A stretch of 8,360 nucleotides of DNA from assembly GCA_035486135.1 (NCBI GenBank), contig DATHNI010000256.1, positions 1 through 8,360 on the forward strand. The letters are read 5' to 3'. Origin of the DNA: JASHVB01 sp035486135. GTDB taxonomy: Bacteria > Pseudomonadota > Alphaproteobacteria > Acetobacterales > Acetobacteraceae. A program made the translations under genes and the position numbers. A model generated the notes under the pieces. It searched no databases and had not been told where the DNA came from. It worked only from the letters and a program-made list of their open reading frames with translations. Of the stretch, positions 6,498 to 8,360 are shown one piece after another (position 1 is the first letter of the stretch; the number at the start of each line of letters is the position of its first letter).

Positions 6498-6533
6498 CCG
6501 GCCCTGTCCTCGCTCCGGCGGGGACAGGGCCGG
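6498..6533. repeat. Perfect 12-bp inverted repeat
   Basis: CCGGCCCTGTCC (6498-6509) and GGACAGGGCCGG (6522-6533) flank a 12-nt loop. It lies between convergent genes, has no T tract, and may be a second bidirectional transcription stop or a small extragenic palindrome. Confidence 0.65.
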
Positions 6534-6545
6534 CGCGTTGTCACT

Positions 6546-6697
6546 CTGACTGGAATCGCAAGCCACCTGTCATTGCGAGGCGCGCAGCGCCGAGGCAGTC
6601 CCCCGCCTGACGAGCCGAGGGCCGCTCGTCAGGCGGGGGATTGCTTCGGCGCAACGCGCCTCGCAATGACAGTGGAATTCGCAGCATTTCCAGTCAG
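6546..6697. repeat. Long palindromic element with CATTGCGAGG ends
   Basis: The core arms, 6568-6615 and 6624-6671, are 48 nt each and complementary at 44 positions, around an 8-nt loop. Each arm starts at its outer end with TGTCATTGCGAGGCGCG. A further pairing block lies outside: CTGACTGGAA (6546-6555) against TTCCAGTCAG (6688-6697). Two of the four core mismatches could pair as G-U in RNA. Words such as CATTGCGAGGCG followed by GCCGAAGCAATC are known to recur as dispersed extragenic repeats in several proteobacteria. It fills the gap between the YXWGXW gene and the end of the transporter gene, whose stop is 12 bp away, so it could also end transcription from both sides. Confidence 0.9.
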
Positions 6698-6709
6698 GAT
6701 AAGATCGCT

Positions 6710-8041
6710 CTAGTGCGGCAGCTCGTCGTCGCGCGTCTCGCGGCCGAGCACCATCGCCACGATCGACAGCAGCGCGAAGCCGGTCATGAACGCGGTCGCC
6801 TTGGCGAAATCTCCGCCGAACGGTGCCGCGAGCAATCCGGCGACCAGGGGTCCGAAGCTGGTGATCACCCGCCCGGAGCCATTGCAGAACGACACCGCGG
6901 TGGCGCGCACATGGGTGGGGAACAGCTCCGGCAAATACACCGCGTGGCCGGAGAACACGCCGAACACGAAGAAGCCGAAAACCGGCAGCACGTAAGGATA
7001 CAGGTGCCAGTCGTGCAGGCCGAGATACAGGTACAGCCCGGCCACCAGCGTGCCGACATTGTAGAACACCACCGTCGGCCGGCGGCCAACGACGTCGGCG
7101 ATGAACCCGAACGCAGCGTAGCCGCAGATGCCGCCCAGGCCCCACAGCATCATGCCGTAGCCGACCAGCGGGGCGGCGGCGGCGCCGGTGATGCCTTGCT
7201 TCGCCAGCATCTGGCCCTGGATGGTCGGCAGCCAGATGTTGCTGGTCCAGATCGCCAGCAGCGTGCCGACGCAGAACAGCATGCCGACGCCGGTCCAGTA
7301 GCGGAGCTGGCGGCTGAAGAGTTGCGCCGGCACGAAACTGAGGAACGCGTGATCCTCGGCGCTGAGGTCGCGCGCGGTCCGCAATGCCTGGCGGCGGGCG
7401 CGCACCGCTTCGAACCGTTCCGGCTCTGCCATGCCCCGGCGGATCAGCAGCAGCACCAGCGCCGGCAGCACGCCGGTGAACATGACGTAGCGCCAGCCAT
7501 AGGGACCCACCAGGGCGTAGATCTGCCCGCCGATCAGCGTGCCGAGGCCGCCGCCGGTCATCATCACTCCCAGCACCTTGGCACGCTGCGTGTCGGCGAA
7601 GACCTCGGCCACCAGCGGAATGCCGATGACGATCTCGGCGCCGGTGCCGACGCCGGTGAGGAAGCGCAGGATGCCGAACACTGCGACGCTTTGGGCGAAG
7701 CCCTGCAGCGCGGTGAACACGGCGACGATGGCGATACTCAGCGCCAGGGCGCGGACCCGGCCGATATAGTCGGCGATGATGCCGAAGAAGAAACCACCCA
7801 GCGCCCAGCCGAGCAAGCTGACCATCGCAAGGATGCCTCCGACGCGGCCGATATCGGCGATGGCCGGGTGGCCGCCCATCAGCTCGGTGAGCGCCGGGTG
7901 CAGCACCAGGGAGAACAGGCCGAAATCCGTGCCGTCGAGAGTCCAACCCAGCCAGACGACCAGGAATACCATCCATTGGTAGCGCGTGAAGTCGCGCACA
8001 AATCCGAGTGGCCTCGCCGCTGCCTGGGTAGTCTGGCCCAT
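6710..8041 (-). CDS. Major facilitator superfamily transporter, NanT/aromatic-acid symporter-like
   Basis: This is a 443-residue inner-membrane transporter with about 12 hydrophobic segments. TM1 holds VFLVVWLGWTLDGTDFGLF (about 25-43); the Asp-Gly-x-Asp is typical of the sialate/lactate and aromatic-acid:H+ symporter groups, and the preceding RYQW resembles the NanT start. The MFS loop 2-3 motif is GGFFFGIIADYIGR (82-95), with a second copy GFIADVVGRRP (312-322). RFLTGVGTGAE (126-136) is the TM4 signature, and PELFPTHVRAT (371-381) is characteristic of these families. A hydrophilic central loop spans about 200-248. The start at 8041 is set by AGGAGG five bases upstream (8047-8052); longer in-frame starts at 8098 and 8150 add hydrophilic residues and lack such a site. 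The substrate cannot be read from sequence; an organic acid is the best guess. It stands alone, with no catabolic gene or regulator beside it here. Confidence 0.88.
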   Translation of the reverse strand: MGQTTQAAARPLGFVRDFTRYQWMVFLVVWLGWTLDGTDFGLFSLVLHPALTELMGGHPAIADIGRVGGILAMVSLLGWALGGFFFGIIADYIGRVRALALSIAIVAVFTALQGFAQSVAVFGILRFLTGVGTGAEIVIGIPLVAEVFADTQRAKVLGVMMTGGGLGTLIGGQIYALVGPYGWRYVMFTGVLPALVLLLIRRGMAEPERFEAVRARRQALRTARDLSAEDHAFLSFVPAQLFSRQLRYWTGVGMLFCVGTLLAIWTSNIWLPTIQGQMLAKQGITGAAAAPLVGYGMMLWGLGGICGYAAFGFIADVVGRRPTVVFYNVGTLVAGLYLYLGLHDWHLYPYVLPVFGFFVFGVFSGHAVYLPELFPTHVRATAVSFCNGSGRVITSFGPLVAGLLAAPFGGDFAKATAFMTGFALLSIVAMVLGRETRDDELPH

Positions 8042-8275
8042 TCGTTCCTCCTGTCTGGCAGGGTCTTGGCGACCTGCGCTTTTGTTTCCCGGGTGCAAGC
8101 GTCGGCTGTCGCGGCCCGGTGTCGCTCATCCGGCAGCGCAATGCCAACATGCTTGCTGAGCAGGGTCAGTCTAGACAGGCCCCAGTCACCAGGGCAATCG
8201 GGGGACCGAAGCAAGGCGAGGGGCAAGGCCCCATAGGCGTCAGGATAGTGGGGCGCGGAGACGAATACTCCCCCT
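8042..8275. other. Non-coding upstream region of the transporter gene
   Basis: No gene with a plausible start, ribosome binding site or recognisable product is seen here on either strand. It should hold the transporter promoter, but no convincing -35/-10 pair stands out. TTGGCATTGCGCTGCC on the minus strand looks faintly like a sigma-54 site but has the wrong GG-to-GC spacing. Reading frames crossing it are shadows or derive from the repeat at the right end. Confidence 0.5.
8047..8052 (-). promoter_or_regulatory. Strong Shine-Dalgarno deciding the transporter start
   Basis: AGGAGG on the minus strand, separated by AACGA from ATG at 8041-8039. It favours this start over the upstream in-frame starts at 8098 and 8150. 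Confidence 0.85.
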
Positions 8276-8360
8276 CCCCTTGAGGGAGGGGGTTGGGGGG
8301 AGGGGTTGGTCGGAAGCTCGTACCAACCAACCCCTCCCCCCAACCCCCTCCCTCAAGGGG
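8276..8360. repeat. G-rich perfect inverted repeat, cut by the right window edge
   Basis: The arms 8276-8310 and 8326-8360 are perfect 35-bp reverse complements around a 15-nt spacer (CGGAAGCTCGTACCA). Each arm reads CCCCTTGAGGGAGGGGG at its outer part. The left arm has four G runs (3, 5, 6 and 4) within 8284-8305, so it fits a G-quadruplex pattern on the plus strand; the right arm mirrors it on the minus strand (8331-8352). The arm probably continues past 8360, since the bases before 8276 (ACTCCCCCTC) extend the same C-rich style. When translated, this family yields the spurious NPSPQPPPSRGG peptide often seen in automatic annotations. Confidence 0.9.

Noticed and set aside
8115..8145. Sigma-54-like site upstream of the transporter
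   Set aside because: The distance between the GG and GC elements is 9 rather than 10 bases, and no activator gene or binding site is seen.
8042..8150. Longer N-termini for the transporter (starts at 8098 or 8150)
   Set aside because: They add hydrophilic residues before the first membrane segment and lack a good ribosome binding site, whereas AGGAGG sits 5 bases before the start at 8041.
6641..8236. 531-codon plus-strand frame opposite the transporter
   Set aside because: Gln/Glu/His/Ala-rich shadow that begins inside the palindromic repeat; the minus strand has the intact MFS protein.

Overview
The window is GC-rich bacterial chromosomal DNA. The GlgC and GlgA sequences are of alphaproteobacterial type. 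Together with the very high G+C at third codon positions and the style of the dispersed palindromic repeats, this suggests an alphaproteobacterium, perhaps Rhodospirillales/Acetobacteraceae. That placement is inference; no rRNA or other decisive marker is present.

Layout, left to right. (1) The 3' two thirds of a thiamine-diphosphate enzyme of the pyruvate:quinone oxidoreductase (PoxB) type, plus strand, cut by the left edge (1-1028). (2) A 243-bp gap between convergent genes. (3) A minus-strand glycogen pair, glgC then glgA, overlapping by 4 bp (1272-3988). (4) A 321-bp divergent gap largely filled by a compound palindromic repeat. (5) ilvD, dihydroxy-acid dehydratase, plus strand (4310-6034). 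(6) A small secreted YXWGXW-repeat protein, plus strand (6134-6433), with a hairpin just before its ribosome binding site. (7) A convergent gap with two simple hairpins and a long palindrome of the CATTGCGAGG type. (8) A minus-strand major-facilitator transporter, closest in feel to the sialate/lactate (NanT-like) and aromatic-acid symporters (6710-8041). (9) A 319-bp stretch with no gene, ending in a G-rich perfect inverted repeat that runs to the window edge.

Functionally this is mostly housekeeping carbon metabolism. GlgC makes ADP-glucose and GlgA polymerises it into glycogen. IlvD serves branched-chain amino acid (and indirectly CoA) synthesis. The PoxB-like enzyme oxidises pyruvate, and the transporter probably moves an organic acid or similar anion. 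Apart from glgCA, nothing shows that the genes work as one system.

I found no CRISPR array, transposase, tRNA, toxin-antitoxin pair, phage gene or defence module. The most unusual content lies between the genes. Three sequence-unrelated families of long inverted repeats sit in three different intergenic gaps, and they create long spurious reading frames. One of them leaves very little unique DNA for the divergent glgC and ilvD promoters.
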